From positions 124,001 through 188,000 of the forward strand of contig NHNW01000017.1 in assembly GCA_002786025.1 (NCBI GenBank): a DNA stretch of 64,000 nucleotides, in the 5' to 3' direction. Made by a program: the position numbers and the translations under genes. This stretch comes from Zasmidium citrigriseum (lineage: Eukaryota > Ascomycota > Dothideomycetes > Mycosphaerellales > Mycosphaerellaceae). How positions within the stretch are numbered: position 1 is the stretch's first letter; the number at the start of each line of letters is the position of its first letter. The notes beneath the pieces are model-generated. The model was not told where the DNA came from. It did no database searches and was given only the letters and a program-made list of their open reading frames with translations. This document shows positions 42,822 through 53,975 of this stretch, piece by piece.

Positions 42822-43898
42822 CTAATTTCCCTCAAACGCCGCCCACCGCCCACAATTCCCATTCCCAATCACAGCATAAGCAAAACTCCCCTCACTCGCC
42901 AACTTGAACTGCCCTCCGACATACCCCGGATCACAACCCGCATTCCCATTGATATTCCCAATACATTGCTGATAGTCGCCATTCACCATCCAATGCCAGC
43001 CAGCGCACTGCTTGTTGTCCACGCATTTCGTGCAGCAGTCGAGGTGGTTGTTCGCGCCGTCGATGTTGAAGATGTTGACGGTGGGAGGGAAGTCGCTGAG
43101 AGTCATGCCGGAGACGGATTCGACGAGGTTGTTGAAGGCGCAGGCGGCGTAGTAGGTTGAGGGGGAAGCGACGTAGCCGGCGTTGGTGGTGGTGGTTGTA
43201 GTTGTTGTTGCGGTGGTGGTCTGGTTTTCAATGTCAGCAATAGCGATTTGCTAGGACTAAGGAGTCATTACATACCACTGTGCTCGTCCCACCGGGAGCA
43301 GTAACAGTCTTGGCAGCGACGGTCGTCGTGGTCGTCGAGGCAGCCGTCAACACGTTGACGACGGTGCAGTAGACGGTAGCTGGATACGAAGTCGATGGGT
43401 CCTGCCTCTTCTGCTGCTGATCTCGTTCCCAATGGCGGCGATTCCTTCTGACAGCAACAGTCGCGCGGACGAAGTTTGTTGGATACGCAGCGCTCAACGT
43501 TGATCCAAGGATCTCGTCAGCCATGGCTGTGAAGCCGGCTGATGGGAGAATCGTCGTGATTGCTCCATAGTCGTTGGACGAGACGGTCGATGTACTAGTC
43601 GATGTCGAAGTTGTCGTTACAGTGACTAACTTGCTATCGACTGGTCAGCTCTGCATGAATGTCGGCCTAAAGTTGCTCACGCTTTGCCAGTTACCGTAGT
43701 CGTTCCTGTTCCAGTGACTTTGCTCGTCTTCACGACACTGGTCGTAGACGAAGTCGTCGTCTGGAAAGTCTGTACATTAGCAGCAGAAGTGCTCGCCGAG
43801 ACTGTATTACAAGTCGTCGTCTTCGCTGCTTGAACGAGGCAGGAGCCGAGGCCAATAATGGCACAAATCAGAATGTTGCGATCAGCGATTAGCTTCAT
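42822..43898 (-). CDS. Secreted Thr-rich protein with C-terminal PAN-like Cys domain
   Basis: Three exons (43898-43681, 43633-43276, 43220-42822) give 324 residues. The signal peptide (ILICAIIGLGSCLVQA) is followed by long Ser/Thr runs (heavily O-glycosylatable) and a QKR dibasic site. The C-terminal domain contains six or more Cys (LDCCTKCVDNKQCAGWHW, CIGNINGNAGCDPGY, NGNCGRW), resembling PAN/apple or chitin-binding-like folds seen in fungal secreted proteins. The poly-Thr codons include an (ACC/ACA) microsatellite. Introns are 47 and 55 nt. The role is probably extracellular adhesion or carbohydrate binding, which is inference. Confidence 0.8.
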
Positions 43899-44677
43899 GC
43901 TTGCCGCCAAATATGAAGTGAGGATACTGGGCCAGGCTCAGTCGCTTGCTTTGTGTTGGCTTCCCTTTAAGCTGTCTGGTACAATGCTTGATCACTTGCC
44001 ATGGCGGCGAGACCGTTGCTTGAGCCAGCCACGAAACCGACAGGTCGCATCTCCCTCGTCTATCAAGTATTTTGTATGGTCTTCCCGTTCGTCAAAGCCC
44101 ATGACTGCAGCAGCCACCAGATGTGGCTTGATGGCATGATCTCGAGGCTTCACCGTATTGGAATTTGACCCGGAGGGACGCGAAGGCAGAAGTCTCGAGA
44201 CGGTATGTTCAGGCGAGCGGTATCCAAGAGGATCGTTCATAGCAATAGGCACAGAGAGGAGCTGCGGCATGCATTCACCTGTCGTAGCATGAAGTCGGCG
44301 AAGCAAGTGATGTGGCTTGCTTGGCTGGGCTGAAGTCTGTAAGGATGAACTTTATCCAGTCTCGATCAAGCCAATATCGTCCTCGTGCCGGGTACTCTCT
44401 GTCTCGACTTGGCGAAGTTCCATTGTGAATGCGACTTGGGGCTCGCTGCTCTGTCGTTGATCACAGGTCGAAGGTGTGGTGTGATGAAGGCACTCGAAAA
44501 GCTTCCAGTGCATCAAATCCCCTTCGTGTATGCCGTCTCGCTTGCCGACATTTGAAGCCAGCCGCTTGAGGTGCTGCTCTGTCGTTGATTACCAGAGTCT
44601 CGGGAGTGGAATATTCTTGAGGTATCATACCACCTCGCCTGACACATGTGCCGTTCAGGGTTTGGCCTTCTCTTGCC
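43899..44677. other. Intergenic, no gene seen
   Basis: Short frames only. A 17-nt direct repeat (GCTGCTCTGTCGTTGAT) occurs at 44445-44461 and 44573-44589. The left end should be the promoter of the secreted Thr-rich gene. Confidence 0.4.
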
Positions 44678-45655
44678 TCATGCTACGCTCGTCACAGCTT
44701 CCGCCATCTTGACAAAAGTCCTTTTCGTGACTACCAGCTCACCCTTCTCATTAAACAGCGGATCCATCGGATCGCCGAAAAAGCAGTGTTCATTCTTCTG
44801 AGCCCCACTGTTATGGAAGCACTTCGAAAGCACCACATGGCGGTACAGCAGCAGAGCCTTCTTGGCGGTCCCTCGATCGCTGCTGAATTGCAGCTTCAAT
44901 CTTTCCAAGCGATCCTCAGCCTTGACATTATCCAGACGCCAAACACTCTCCCACGGCGCGACACCGCGTACACAGTCTTCGTGCTCTTCAAATTTATCCA
45001 AGTCGACCGAGATACTCCGCTTGCATCTCTGCCTGGCAATTTTGATGTCCTCGCGTACGTTTTCACATCTCTGATCGCAATCCCGATTTCCGTCCTGGAA
45101 GAAAGTACACGGCCCATTCCATCCTTTCCATTGGTGCCCGTCTCGATATTCGCTATTACTGCATTTATCCTCAGTATTTATCTTCCATTTGCGTATGCAT
45201 TTGACGTTCTCTTCTCCAATTCCGTTTATGAATGCCTCCATGTCCCGTCTCGAGAAGTCGTTGAAGATGAAGCATATATCGTTGATAGGCGCCAACACAG
45301 CGACAACATTCCGAAGCTCTTGACGCATCTTGTGACATACGCACGGTAACGAGAACAGGGCGGCGATCTGCTCAATGGAAGGAGATGTCTGTCCAACGCT
45401 CCCGATCAAGGCGAATACGATTTCGCGCCAGTGCTCGTATCCATTCGTGGGGATCGACATGGTCATCCCGGGCTTTGGTTGCCAGAACGAGTATTTGTAG
45501 TCCTCTTTAAGTTCAGGCACGGGCAATGGCGTTCGCTGACGGTGTTCGATTGGGCCAAAGACATGATCGTAGATGAGAAGGCGGAGCTCGGTGGGGATTC
45601 CGAGCAGGGAGGCTCGTGAAGGTATCGATGAGCTGCTGGTCTCCATCAGTAGCAT
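44678..45655 (-). CDS. F-box-like fungal protein
   Basis: A single frame of 325 residues. Near the N-terminus, LLGIPTELRLLIYDHVFGPIE matches the LPxELRxxIY motif of F-box-like proteins that are abundant in Pezizomycotina. The rest contains a Cys/Trp-rich middle (CHKMRQELRNVV, WKGWNGPC) with no domain I can name. Such proteins are usually uncharacterised, possibly linking SCF-type ubiquitin ligases to targets. The sequence is complete, without introns. The start may be the second ATG (METSSSS, 9 nt inside). Confidence 0.7.
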   Translation of the reverse strand: MLLMETSSSSIPSRASLLGIPTELRLLIYDHVFGPIEHRQRTPLPVPELKEDYKYSFWQPKPGMTMSIPTNGYEHWREIVFALIGSVGQTSPSIEQIAALFSLPCVCHKMRQELRNVVAVLAPINDICFIFNDFSRRDMEAFINGIGEENVKCIRKWKINTEDKCSNSEYRDGHQWKGWNGPCTFFQDGNRDCDQRCENVREDIKIARQRCKRSISVDLDKFEEHEDCVRGVAPWESVWRLDNVKAEDRLERLKLQFSSDRGTAKKALLLYRHVVLSKCFHNSGAQKNEHCFFGDPMDPLFNEKGELVVTKRTFVKMAEAVTSVA

Positions 45656-46002
45656 ATGTCATCAAAGAAAGAAGTTTGAGTAGTGAGAAAAGAGGAGAAC
45701 GATTCTGAAAACAAGTCTTCGAGACCTGAAGGTAACTCCCGAGCTGGTCGGGAATTGCTGCCTATCCTACGAAGGATCGTTTGAGCTGAAGGGCTAGGGG
45801 CCCTTCTCTATTGTCGTGGCTAGACCTGATCAATTTGCAAATTGTGACCACTGCGTTTTTCAATGGGCTTCGAGTCGAGGAGTGGTGTCGATGTTGGAAG
45901 GGAAGGCAAGGGCAGGGACGTGAGGTGAAGTGAAGTGACCTCGGCAAATGACGGCGAATGAAAACGGATCAATCAATTCCGAGTGGCTTCAATCAATTTC
46001 CA
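45656..46002. other. Intergenic, no gene seen
   Basis: It lies between two minus-strand genes. The promoter of the F-box-like gene is expected here. Only short frames. Confidence 0.4.
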
Positions 46003-46488
46003 TCAATGCTTTGGCAGCAAACCCGCAGCATCAAACCTCTCACGAATCTCCTTCGAAGCCTTGCTATCCAAGAACTCTTCAATTCGCGTGATCTGTTTCC
46101 CGCTCTCATCGAAAGTAAAGAGCCAGACATACTCATTGTTGAAAGCTCCAGCGGGCGTCATGGCAGCCATGGAAGACCGACAAACGGCTCGATGGTCGGC
46201 AGGGGCGGCGACGAAGTCGTTGATGGTCATCTTGGAGGTATCAGCGAAGTCAGTTGTCACAGGGCTGATGAATCGTACCTTTGCTTCACTGACAAGCGGC
46301 GCAATCCTCTTAAAGTACGTGGCGAAGTCATCGTTGGTTCTTGGTGCATGTCCTAGGGATTGCGGGAGCATTATGTGAATGCAATCGGGACTTCGATATG
46401 ATAGGGTAGCTCCTTCTTCCCATTGGCCTTCGAAGTCGTGGAGGAAGCCTTCGACGGTGGCTCGCATGGTTGCTGCAAGATCTGCCAT
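46003..46488 (-). CDS. SnoaL/NTF2-like domain protein
   Basis: 161 residues from the ATG at 46488 (MADLAATMRATVEGFL). An upstream in-frame ATG at 46572 adds 28 basic residues of doubtful relevance. The pattern of a helix followed by strands (CIHIMLPQSLG, ATYFKRIAPL, EYVWLFTFDESGKQITRIEEFLDS) fits the NTF2-like alpha+beta fold used by SnoaL-type proteins. In fungi such stand-alone proteins are often encoded near secondary-metabolism or detoxification genes, but no catalytic residues can be assigned. It is 354 bp from the CoA-ligase-like gene. Confidence 0.7.
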   Translation of the reverse strand: MADLAATMRATVEGFLHDFEGQWEEGATLSYRSPDCIHIMLPQSLGHAPRTNDDFATYFKRIAPLVSEAKVRFISPVTTDFADTSKMTINDFVAAPADHRAVCRSSMAAMTPAGAFNNEYVWLFTFDESGKQITRIEEFLDSKASKEIRERFDAAGLLPKH

Positions 46489-46842
46489 GGTGGCGTGGCG
46501 TTCTTTTCGATAAGGCTGCGGTGTTGTATAGCGTGGGAGAGTTGCAAGAGCACGGTTGAGCTTCTGCTGCAATGAAACTGATGTGTTGTCTTAACTGTTG
46601 CCCGTCTCGGCCGACTTCGTTTGAATTGACGTAGCAATGTTCCACCGTCCAGCTAAAGACCGCTTATCGCCGTCTTGGTCTGTAGCACGTTAATCCTTAA
46701 AAGACATCCATTCCGAGACGCTTTTGGTTTCCTGACAAGAAAAGAATACGAGCCTAGCGTATCAATGGATCCCTGTGGTGATATAGCTCTACCATGTATG
46801 TCGATTCGTCGCAATGCAATGACCACTTAACGAGTGCGTAAT
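46489..46842. other. Intergenic, no gene seen
   Basis: Promoter side of the SnoaL-like gene and 3' side of the CoA-ligase-like gene; no motif recognised. Confidence 0.4.
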
Positions 46843-48738
46843 TTACAACTTGGTCTGACCCGAGCTGTGAGATTCCTGCAGTTTTCGACGCAAGATCTTG
46901 CCAGATGGATTTCTTGGTAGCTCTTCCATGAAGACGACACCGCCTTCCAGCCATTTATGTTTCGAAAGCTTGCCCTGGACGTACTTGATCACTTCTTGTT
47001 CCGTCAGACTGTCGCCACGTCGGACGACGAAAGCTCTTGGGTATTCGTAACCATCGTTCCTGAGATACTAGTCAGTAGTGCGATCATGCAAGAGTTTAGG
47101 TCTTACTTTTTGTGTCCGATCACGGCCGCATCCTGAATGTCATCTCTCTCGAGAAGCACTCCTTCGATTTCTGCGGGAGCTACTTGCAGGCCTTTGACCT
47201 TGATAAGATCCTGCTCAGAAGTCAGCGATGATTTCATACTTCCCATGAATTGACTGACCTTGAGTCGATCCACAATGTACCACCTCCCCTTGTCGTCACA
47301 GTACCCGATATCTCCAGAACAAAGCCACCGCTTTCCATCCTCGTAGACAATCGTTTCGCTCGTAGCTTTCTCATTCTTGTAGTAGCTCTTCATGATGTTC
47401 GGGCCAGCCCACATCAGCTCTCCAATCTCGTACTTGACACCCAAGTGACTGAAGTCCCGATCCTCGACGGCCCGAACTTTGCCTGACATGTTTGGATACA
47501 GTCGTCCTATTGAGTTGCCTTCATCATCATGCTCATCTGGTTCCCAGTTCGTGGCTGCTGTTGTGCACTCGGTCATTCCATATCCTTGTCGTACCACGAA
47601 TCCGGGGCGCAACAATTTCTGCACGTCATCTTTGGTGTCCTGGGAGAGCGGTGAGGACCCGCAGATTATGTCTTCAATGGCGTTCCAATTGTAGAGAGGT
47701 GAACGCTTGTTCTTGGCAATCATGACCATGATCGTGGGCACGGAAGTCATTCGCGTTATTCGATAGATGTCGTTGTACAGCATGTACTTCTCCATGGTAT
47801 ATAACTTCATCACGTAGACTTTTGCACCAGTTAGAGGAGCAAGCATGCAGAACTGCGTTTGACCCTGGACGTTGTCAGTCGTGCTCTCATTAGCGACAGG
47901 AGCGACTTACGAATGCATGATACATGGGAATGTTCGCCAACCAGCGATGACCATTCTCGCTCAGACGTTGAGCTCGCTCTTTGCTTGCCTTAGTCGTGCC
48001 AATCTTCATGTGCTTCTGATATGACTGGACGTTGTTTGCCACCAGATTGTAGTGACTGATCTCGACGCCTTTGGGAAGCCCAGTGGTGCTGTGCTAGACG
48101 TTAGCTAACGTAAATATCGTCTCGGACATGACATACCCGCTGGAGTAGTTGATCACCGCAGTCGTATTCATAGCTTCCTCCTTTGAGGTGAATGTCTTCC
48201 AATGAAAGTCTTTGATCTCGTCCTCTGAAACCCACAGATCCCTCCATGAAAGCACGCCATGCGACCTTGCAAGCGCTTCGTCCTCTGGGGTATTGGCAAA
48301 AGCAACGACACTCGCCTTTGGCAGACCTGCTTGTGTTGCTCCCTTGATAGCATGTTCCAGCTTGTCGGGAGCAGCCACCACCAATCTCGCCTCTGAGTTC
48401 TTTACTTGATAGGCCAGCTCAGACGGCAATGCAGCGCCTGTTATGCCAGTGAAAACACAGCTAGCCGCTAGAACGCCCCAAAAGAGAACGGGAAAGTACA
48501 GATCATTTGGAGAGTAGAGAAGTACTTTCTCATTGGGTTTCATCCCACGTATTTGCAATCCCTTGGCAAATCGTTTCGCATAGCTTTCTGCTTCTTTCAC
48601 GCTGTAGTTTCTGGAAGGCAAATCGGCGTCGAAGTATTGCGGTATTGATCTTGAGGCCTCGGTTCCCGCGGTGAAGACATATGTGGGGACATCAATAGCT
48701 GGGATGTCGATGGTCTCTCTTGCTTCGACGATGCCCAT
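46843..48738 (-). CDS. 4-coumarate-CoA-ligase-like adenylate-forming enzyme
   Basis: Five exons (48738-48137, 48088-47911, 47864-47259, 47210-47107, 47059-46843), introns 46-48 nt, 568 residues. The AMP-binding core NYSSGTTGLPKGVEISHYN is split by intron 1. Also present are QGYGMTECTTA, GELMWAGPNIMKSYY, WLCSGDIGY, VDRLKDLIKVKG and the catalytic lysine motif PRNPSGKILRR. All parts of an ANL-family acyl/aryl-CoA ligase are present and intact. The C-terminus ends QTKL, only a weak match to a peroxisomal signal. The substrate is likely an aromatic or fatty acid. The SnoaL-like gene lies downstream in the same direction, and FMP52, P450 and acyl-CoA dehydrogenase genes follow on the other side. 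Confidence 0.88.
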
Positions 48739-49931
48739 ATTGGAGTTCGCGATTTGTCGGAACGATATCGAACAGATCAGCAATCAATTTGAAGCAGGCC
48801 AACGTAGTAGAAACGTAGCGTGAGTTGTGGTTTTGTAAGTTGAACTACCCTCGGATGTCATTGGATGGAGGAGCGTACGGGCTACGACCAAGTTGGATTT
48901 TGCCGGAAGTTTCGTGCGCATACTGAGCCGCATGCGCGGGTTTAGGAAATAAACTTGACAATCCGCGGAGCGCAGTCCGGCTTGTCGAACAAACATGTAG
49001 TAGGGCGAATGAAACTTGTTGATGGAAAGCATGCAGTGATAGGACAATACGACGTACCCAAGAATGGGAATTTCGAGGCCACAGCTCACCTTGTATCTCA
49101 ATGTCCATGCTTCTCGCACGCAGTTGAAGCATGCAAGATGGACCTGGTCTAAGCATCAATGCCCACGCTCGCCAGCGAGCCTGCCCTCAGGACAATTTCT
49201 GAGCCATCTCTCTGGTCACAAGTGTTCTACTTTCGTATGCGAGTATCGAGAGCACCAATTCCCAGCGGCATCTCGGATTTTGGGCTGTTGGCATACTAGT
49301 CCTTCACTCGTAGACCGGACAGCTTGGCATGGCTCAGGCTTCTTGTATTCTTCATGGGCGATGTGTTGATCGAGGCATGCTGGCGTTCTCTGTCGTTGTT
49401 ATTCGTAGATTCATTGGTAATCCTCTTGCACCGAAGCAGGCTCGAATAGCTGGTGTCGAGCACCATTTGGCCAGAGATTCGCGTCCGCTCTACGTGCTCG
49501 TGGTTCGGGTTCTCAAGAGAAGGCAACTTGAGATGTGACGAGGGTGTTCGTGGGCGAGGGATGGGATGGAGAGATTGGAGGAAAGATGGCCAGGTGAGGT
49601 CGGCTTTGGGTCGGTCTTGGCCCGGCTTCTCCCGGGCGCCCCTTCTTCAAAGCATTGATTGCTCGGACTGTCATCCGCCAACTCCATTCTTTTCACAATT
49701 CTGGGACTCTTCAACGACGCGATATCGAAGGCAAGGAGCTCCTCATAGCCGCGCAGTCGAAGATCCAGCTACCACAGTCCTCCCGCCCAGGAGCTCTTCC
49801 TCGCAACTTGCAAAGTCCGCAGAAGCCGCATAATCCGTGGCAATGGCCTCTCACGCGTCATAGCCTGGGATCAATGTTCTATTTAACTCTTATCGCCCTT
49901 CAAAAAGTTCTCTCATCACCATTCATCGAAA
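48739..49931. other. Divergent intergenic region, no gene seen
   Basis: About 1.2 kb between the CoA-ligase-like gene and FMP52. Open frames on both strands overlap and lack domains. Confidence 0.4.
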
Positions 49932-50670
49932 ATGACCACAGCAGCAATCTTCGGCTGCACTGGCGCAGTCGGCAGACACATCCTAAGCACGGTGTTGGCC
50001 AATGATACCTTCGCGAATGTTCAAACCATTTCAAGACGCCTGCCAGAGACTCAATCTCCGAAACTCAAGGCCATCCAGGAGAGCGACTCATCGAAATGGA
50101 GTGGAATGATCGACGAGCTCGATCCAAAGCCTTCGATTGTCTTCAATGCGGTTGGCACAACAAAAGCAGCTGCTGGAGGCGTCGACAACCAGTGGAAGAT
50201 TGACCACGACTTGTGTATCGACATTGCCAAAGGCGCGAAGAAGGCTGGCGTGAAGACCTTCGTTTTCATTTCCAGCGCAGGCACGAGGAGTGCTCTCACC
50301 AGCGGCATTCCTTACAGCAAGATGAAGGTCGGTGTCGAGGATGCCATCAAGGAGCTGGACTTCGAGCAGGCCATTATCATGAGGCCCGGTATGATCCTTG
50401 GAGAGCGAGAAGTCCCAAAGGCACCATTCTGGGAGAAGGTCATCTCCAACATCCCAAGCCAGGCGTTGCGAGATGCCATTGGTAGGTTACTCAAATAAGG
50501 TCTGTGGAAGGCATGAAACTGACCATATTCCAGGCCAGGACCAGACTATTATCGGACGTGCCACTGTCACTGCCACGAGCCTTGCACTAGAGGGTAAGGC
50601 GCAGTCCAAGTACTGGGTAGTTGAGAAGCCAGAAATTGTCAAGTTCGGCAGGGATGATTGGAAAGAGTGA
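49932..50670 (+). CDS. FMP52: FMP52-like atypical short-chain dehydrogenase
   Basis: Two exons (49932-50481, 50534-50670; 52-nt intron) give 228 residues, the usual FMP52 length. The N-terminal IFGCTGAVGRHIL is the Rossmann glycine loop (G8, G11, G14). VFISSAGTRS and PYSKMKVGVEDAIKEL provide the Ser and YxxxK elements. FMP52 is a conserved fungal mitochondrial outer-membrane/ER protein of uncertain activity; the assignment rests on motif pattern and length. The start ATG context is good and no earlier in-frame start is needed. Confidence 0.85.
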
Positions 50671-51401
50671 CGAGTGCGCTATGGAGACAGAACAGTAATG
50701 AAACACTGACCCGAAAGGCCCGGACATACGCCTACACCGTCACTTTCTGTAAAGCTATGAGTGCCGGAAAGCACATGATCCGCATCCGTGATCGAAACCA
50801 ACGCGTACCAAAACTCCGCTCTCCAGTTTTCAAAGACTAACATCGGACAGTCCATGGAACGAGTTTCAGATAGCAGGCGTTCTTGGATACGATTGTACTG
50901 CACCACGCACGGTTTTTTACGAATTTTGGCGTTTTGGACGCCGACTTCAAGTTGGGTTGAGCGCGACAATTCAGCTGTATAACAGGCGAGAAGCGTCTGA
51001 GACGATTCTCAACTGCTCCGGTGGGCAGACAATATCAGCTTACGTTGTTACACAACATGAGATTCATCACCATCCCTAGCGCTGGTGATGCGAGTCCGAA
51101 CAGGCGGTGGGGCAACGAGTCGAGCCGAACGACGTCAGTTGGCTAGAAGCGCCCTTCCTACAACAAGCGCGAGCGGGTCGAGGGCTGAGCTCTTTGGCGT
51201 AAAACCAGGCCAGGAGGTTCATCCCATAGTGTCCTCACGACCTCAGACGACCAACCGACTGTGTGTACCGAGCAGGCACGATCCACTCACCCTGGGGAAT
51301 CACCCTTGACCCCAGTGGCCACGAGTGAGGTATTTGAATAGAAGGGCGCCCCACGAGAGATCAGTTGTGACTTACCCACGGAAATTCAGGACGACAACAT
51401 C
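50671..51401. other. Intergenic, no gene seen
   Basis: 3' side of FMP52 and promoter of the P450. A minus-strand frame (50969-50679) has no recognisable features. Confidence 0.4.
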
Positions 51402-53350
51402 ATGGCTCAACAGGGCATCTCTCCTAGCGCTGTGGTGCTGGTGTCGTTCGCGGGCATTGCCAGCCACGTGCTCTACTTCCGCGTCGGCGAACATCACATG
51501 CTAGCCTTGACTTACGTCCAGCTCTTCAGCTTAGCCTGCGCCGTGGGAGCTATATGCCTCGTCAACTTCGCGAACGCATCCACCGCAGACGCCATTACGA
51601 TTGTGTCTGGAATCGCAGGATCTTGGCTCGTCGGTGTCTTTGGCAGCTTGCTCACTTATCGCCTTCTCTTCCACCCACTCAACAGGTTCCCAGGACCATG
51701 GCAAGCTCGCATCAGCGATCTCTGGTTGACAACCAAGATGGGAAAGCTGCAAGGCTACTATGTGATCAATGATCTACACAAGAAATACGGTCGCTTTGTA
51801 CGAGTTGGATCGAATACTCTGTCCATCACAGATCCGCAAATGATGGAACCCGCCTATGGGTCTCAGGCAAAGGCAGTGAAAGGCGACTGGTACGATGGCT
51901 CCAATCCACATATCAGCATGCATACGACCCGGGACAAGGGTCTTCATGATCGTCGAAGACGAGTATGGGCACCTGCTTTCAGCGACAAGGCTCTCAGAGA
52001 GTACGAAACGACAGTACAAGAGTTCAACGATAAGCTGGACAAACGAATTGGAGGTTTCAAGGGCAAGCCGATCAACATGACGACCTGGTTCAATCTTTAC
52101 AGCTTCGATGTGATGGGTCGACTGGCGTTCGGAAAGGACTATGGCATGATCGAAGCCGGTGAGCTCACACGTATCCCCTCCTGCATGCTGAATACTGATA
52201 CTTTTTGACAGGCAAACGCCATTGGGCTTTGGATCTTCTCACCGAGGGAATGGAGAACGCTGGCTACAGAATCCCCACCTGGATCTTCCGCATCCTCCTC
52301 GCGATCCCTGGTGCGGCTCATGGATATTACAAGTTCTTGAAATTCTGCAGCGATGAGCTCAAGTGGCGAGTGCAGAATGGCAAATCCGTGGACAAGGACA
52401 TCATTGGCTGGCTTTTGAAGGCGTATACCAACGAAAAGCACCCAGAGGACGACTCCATGCTTCAAGGAGATTCTCGTTTGATCATCGTTGCTGGAAGGTA
52501 AGAGAACCAGTTCTTGGACGTTGTAATTACAGTGCTGACGATGTCGTAGTGATACCACCTCGGCCACGCTGACATATCTTTTCTACCACCTTGCCAAAGA
52601 CCCGGAACAGCTGAAGAAGCTTAGAGACGAACTCAGGCCTCTTACTTCTGGGAAGTGGAGCGATAAAGGTAGAAGATAGTGTACGCTTGCGACACGGCCT
52701 TCAACTGACCATCTCTTGTTTCTAGACATCCAGAATGCCCAACACTTGAACGGCGCCATCAACGAGACCCTTCGCCTGCATCCACCAGTGCCATCAGGTC
52801 TCAAGCGGAAGACCGTAAAGGAAGGCGTTCAGATTGGGGAAACATTCCTGCCTGGCAACATTGAGTTCTTTACTCCGATGTATCCAATGGGAAGAGGTGA
52901 GCGACTGAAACTAGAAAGGATCTCAAAAGACTGACAACATCTCTCCACAGATGATCGGATCTATCCAGATGCATCTTCATTCATCCCCGAGCGTTGGTAT
53001 TCAAAGCCGGAGATGATCAAGCACGCTGACGCCTTTGCGCCCTTCAGCATGGGTCCATTCAATTGCATTGGCAGGAATCGTATGTGAAGATCTGGTTTGT
53101 GAAATGATGATGCTGATGTCTCTTCAGTTGCCCGAATGGAACTACGCACGCTCTCCGCCCAGTTGTTGCTCAACTACGACATCGCTTTTGCTCCAGGCGA
53201 GGATGGCACAAGGCTCCTGACAGAGACGAAAGACGTACGTGTTCCATTCAACCGCTTTTCTGGCACACTCGCTGACCTTGCTCTTGCCTGTAGCACTTTA
53301 CGTTGTCTTTGGGTCAGCTCGATCTGGTTTTCACGCCTGCATCAAGCTGA
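51402..53350 (+). CDS. Cytochrome P450 monooxygenase
   Basis: Seven exons (51402-52158, 52212-52497, 52550-52668, 52726-52896, 52951-53079, 53128-53234, 53294-53350) give 541 residues. N-terminal hydrophobic helices (about residues 35-90) precede HPLNRFPGPW, the usual proline hinge. The I-helix is AGSDTTSAT (split by intron 2), the K-helix is NETLRLH (E401, R404) and the heme loop is FSMGPFNCIGRNLA with C483. The position normally held by Arg in FxxGxRxCxG is Phe here, which could weaken heme-propionate binding or mark a divergent clan. All splice junctions keep frame with GTNNGN donors. Substrate unknown; neighbours suggest fatty- or aromatic-acid metabolism. Confidence 0.9.
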
Positions 53351-53975
53351 ACACGATGCTCCTCATGAACTTGACGTGTTCGGTGAAAATCTCATATAAA
53401 CGACTTGTGACCGAAAAGCTGACTGGAACTCCGTCGTATATCCAGCCCCAGCTTCGGACAAAACTGCGGTTTCTGAACATCCGCTAGCTCGCTGCTCATT
53501 CCCATCAATCGGAAGCGTCGTATTCGTTCCGATGCTCGGCGTCAAAGTCGTGTCCTTTTCCTTGAGCGTTCTCTCTCCGTACCATCTCGGTCATGATATC
53601 CACCTTCAGATTGGATCTCGACGTCAATGTCATCACTTCCGGGCATTGGGCGGCCATACAAGCCGTTGACATGAGGTCGTCGACTCAGAAGGATGACCCC
53701 AGAGCTGTACCCCAGATGATCCTCTGCTTTGGATCGTACCCGAGGTGGTGACCTCACCTCAAACCGCAATTGCCGAACCGAAGAGGTGCTTGGATTACTA
53801 TGGACTGTGTGGTATATCTGCTTTGACGACAAGGTGGAGTAATGGTGTTCTATCTCCTTGATCATTTTCTTCTCCTACACTGACATCCTCCAACACCCCG
53901 TCTGTTGAGACTACACCAGCTTCGACCTCACCTATAGCTCCGGAGCTCCCAATCTTACGTCCTCGGACTGCCATA
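53351..53975. other. Intergenic with one doubtful antisense ORF
   Basis: A minus-strand frame (53865-53542, 107 codons, acidic/basic C-terminus EGGYHDRDGTERERSRKRTR) is possible but unsupported. The right end is the promoter of the acyl-CoA dehydrogenase. Confidence 0.4.
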
